Source: CAZWRK01 sp964635875
GTDB taxonomy: Bacteria; Pseudomonadota; Gammaproteobacteria; Burkholderiales; Aquaspirillaceae
DNA: 34,379 nucleotides
Assembly (NCBI GenBank): GCA_964635875.1
Contig: CAZWRK010000041.1
Span: 1 to 34,379, forward strand
Direction of reading: 5' to 3'
Shown: positions 32,714 to 34,379 of the stretch, one piece after another
Numbering within the stretch: position 1 is the first letter of the stretch
Layout: every line of letters starts with the position of its first letter
The notes under the pieces: generated by a model
The model's database searches: none
Told to the model about the DNA's origin: nothing
The model's input: only the letters and a program-made list of their open reading frames with translations
Position numbers and translations under genes: made by a program

Positions 32714-34111
32714 CTACTTTCCAAGAATAGACTTACGAAACAGTACCGGGCTTGCAGCAGATTTATCTAACGACGGTTTCTGACTGCTGGCTAGCGATTT
32801 CTCAATATCGCTTAGTTCTTTTACTTCAAACGGCTCGACGCCGCCTTGCGTCGTCCACTTGCGTAGAACTGACGAAGCCAGCGTTGGTTGTTTTGAAGCG
32901 CGAGGAGCTAGTTGGGATAAATCGTTGTAGGTCTTGGCTACTTGCTTTGGATCGTATGACGCAAGTATGTCATCGCCAGACAATAGCTGCCGCAACATAG
33001 TCTGCGTGCGAATACGATTAATTTCTTCATCGTGCTTAGGATCGATTAAATCGTTGTACAACGAATCAACGACTTTATCCTTGTCGACATCTGGGCCTTT
33101 GGCCGCACCCATAATCGACCCAACAACAGCCAAGTCAGACAGCGTACCAGAAAACAGAGCAGCTTTAATCTGCGCCTGATAATCTACGGCAGCTTTCTTA
33201 ACCTGTCGCAGTGGCGACGAAGGCTCTTCTTCCTTCGGCTCGACTAGCGTGCCAAGTAGCTGCGCTATTTTATAACGATTATCAACCAACGCGTTCACGT
33301 AAGCATCACGGCACGCTAGTAGCTGCGATGCCTTTTTAACCGCGTCGTCGATCCAGCAGAACGGTGCTTCGGCCCAATTAACTGGTTTACGCGGCTTAAT
33401 GTTAGCCGTCTTGACCGTATAATTGTTTATAGAAGCTATCATCTGCACGACAGCGTCACCGGTTTCGCCTAGCTTGCGATTAGCGACGTAGCCGACTTCG
33501 TCAAACAACCAATCCCGGTCGTGTGATGCACGTTTGAAATAATCGGCTGCTTTGTGCACTGACGACAACACGGCGGCTTTAGCTCTGTTCATGTCGGCAA
33601 ACGCATCATAGGTTTGCTGCCGCAGCGCCTTAGCTTCTTTCATATTCTCGCGATAACGTCTTGCTTCTTCGTACTCGCGATCTTCGTCGGTTTGTTCAGC
33701 CGCCTTTTCGTTGTTAGGCCGAATCATGTACGACCAGTGTTGGCTAGCCTCTTGTGCTAGTCGTATAACTGGTTGTTTGTACTCTGAAGAGATAACGTGA
33801 GTTGACTCTTCAAACGCCGCCGTCTTTTGGCGGTTGATCGCATCAATAACTTTATCAGCATCAAGCAACGGAATGGTTGCCTGCTTGCTCATAATGTCAT
33901 TGCTAGCTTGTCGGTGGCTAGTGACCGAGCCGTTGTTCCAGCTGTAGCACATTACACGAATTTGATCGTCCGTGAATGCGTATTTCTCAGCCTGGGCCAC
34001 AGCTGACTTAACAAGGTCGTCAGCGCCGTAGTCATCGTCTACCGATTCGCCGATGCCGTTTACGGCTCGTATTAGATTTTCTTCAGTAGCTTTGCTTAAT
34101 CGGCTACTCAT
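32714..34111 (-). CDS. Helical head-module protein, unknown, Lys-x-Ala rich
   Basis: This 465-aa protein is almost all helix and charged, with a coiled-coil-like stretch (EYEEARRYRENMKEAKALRQ). About 15 of its lysines are followed one residue later by alanine (VKSA, EKYA, SKQA, QKTA, HKAA, FKRA, VKTA, VKKA and others), many times what chance would give. Some aromatic segments (APFCWIDDAV; DRDWLFDEVGYV) hint at small folded parts. There is no signal or membrane segment. It overlaps the upstream ORF by eight bases (ATGAGTAG) and has GAGGG before the ATG. It may be a prohead core or internal head protein processed by the protease two genes downstream. No family is recognised. Confidence 0.5.
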   Translation of the reverse strand: MSSRLSKATEENLIRAVNGIGESVDDDYGADDLVKSAVAQAEKYAFTDDQIRVMCYSWNNGSVTSHRQASNDIMSKQATIPLLDADKVIDAINRQKTAAFEESTHVISSEYKQPVIRLAQEASQHWSYMIRPNNEKAAEQTDEDREYEEARRYRENMKEAKALRQQTYDAFADMNRAKAAVLSSVHKAADYFKRASHDRDWLFDEVGYVANRKLGETGDAVVQMIASINNYTVKTANIKPRKPVNWAEAPFCWIDDAVKKASQLLACRDAYVNALVDNRYKIAQLLGTLVEPKEEEPSSPLRQVKKAAVDYQAQIKAALFSGTLSDLAVVGSIMGAAKGPDVDKDKVVDSLYNDLIDPKHDEEINRIRTQTMLRQLLSGDDILASYDPKQVAKTYNDLSQLAPRASKQPTLASSVLRKWTTQGGVEPFEVKELSDIEKSLASSQKPSLDKSAASPVLFRKSILGK

Positions 34112-34379
34112 CGGAACCCTCGCGTTTGTCAGGTATCGTTAAACTCGGCCCTTCTAGCACAACAGCTTCACCGCGCGATGCGCGCATTAATTCGTCGGCC
34201 CGAAGCTCGCTATTACCGATATAACTATTGCTGTAGCTGGGACCAGCTGCTTGCTTGGCCGAGCTACCAGTAGCAAATGGAATTGCCCGCAGCAATAAAT
34301 CGACGCCTTTTTCCAGACTATTGAGTTCTTCATTTTTCTCTTTAGCCTGTTTATCGACGCTAATTAATTGCGCGTGGAT
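34104..34379 (-). CDS. C-terminal end of a gene cut by the right window edge, unknown
   Basis: The frame is open from the right edge to the TAG at 34104, giving 92 visible codons. It continues beyond a TTG at 34295 that could be mistaken for the start. The visible part begins with a charged helix (AQLISVDKQAKEKNEELNSL), then FATGSSAKQAAGPSYSNSYI and a polar C-terminus ending D-K-R-E-G-S-D-E. It overlaps the next gene by eight bases. The N-terminus lies outside the window. A portal or other head gene would be expected here, but the visible part does not allow a call. Confidence 0.5.
   Translation of the reverse strand: MHAQLISVDKQAKEKNEELNSLEKGVDLLLRAIPFATGSSAKQAAGPSYSNSYIGNSELRADELMRASRGEAVVLEGPSLTIPDKREGSDE

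Overview
This window is a stretch of a tailed double-stranded DNA phage (or prophage) genome carrying the virion-structure genes of a contractile-tailed (myovirus-type) particle. Every gene I can support lies on the minus strand, so transcription runs from high to low coordinates. Genes are packed with 1, 4 or 8 base overlaps or gaps of a few tens of bases, and there is no gene-free stretch over 300 bases. TAA, TAG and TGA all end genes, so there is no sign of stop-codon reassignment. I see no tRNA, rRNA, CRISPR array, IS element, integrase, replication or lysis gene. The host cannot be named from the sequence. The phage is inferred to be fairly large, because it has a 920-residue sheath and an extended set of fibre-like genes. 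Portal and terminase must lie outside the window, probably to the right.

Right part, 34.4 to 24.1 kb: the head module. In transcription order it holds a truncated ORF, a 465-aa helical protein, a 919-aa protein with a glycine-zipper hydrophobic hairpin (candidate internal or ejection protein), the prohead protease, an acidic low-complexity scaffold, a small helical protein, a probable decoration protein, the HK97-fold major capsid protein and two small proteins. A strong intrinsic terminator at 24109-24140 closes it. Lys-x-Ala tripeptides are strikingly frequent in several of these proteins.

Middle part, 24.1 to about 14.8 kb: an accessory surface-display region between head and neck genes. 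It holds a protein made of two tandem copies of one domain, three small unknown proteins, three glycine-rich adhesin-like paralogues, an exported staphylococcal-nuclease-like enzyme, a predicted beta-solenoid fibre, a 753-aa protein made of 30 tandem 22-23-residue repeats, and a protein with a carboxypeptidase-regulatory-like domain.

Left part, 14.8 kb to 1: neck and tail. It holds an Ig-like plus connector-like protein, a Cys4 neck-type protein, a small protein, a tail terminator-like protein, the tail sheath and the tail tube. A second terminator, nearly identical in its stem to the first, follows at 9000-9031. Then come the baseplate spike, a tail-assembly chaperone pair apparently joined by a -1 ribosomal frameshift, the tape measure protein, two baseplate-region proteins, and a baseplate hub protein that runs off the left edge.

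The most notable observations are the frameshift signal with a hairpin that buries the downstream ATG, the 30-copy repeat protein, the signal-peptide nuclease inside the fibre cluster, the Lys-x-Ala signature in the head module, and the twin terminators.
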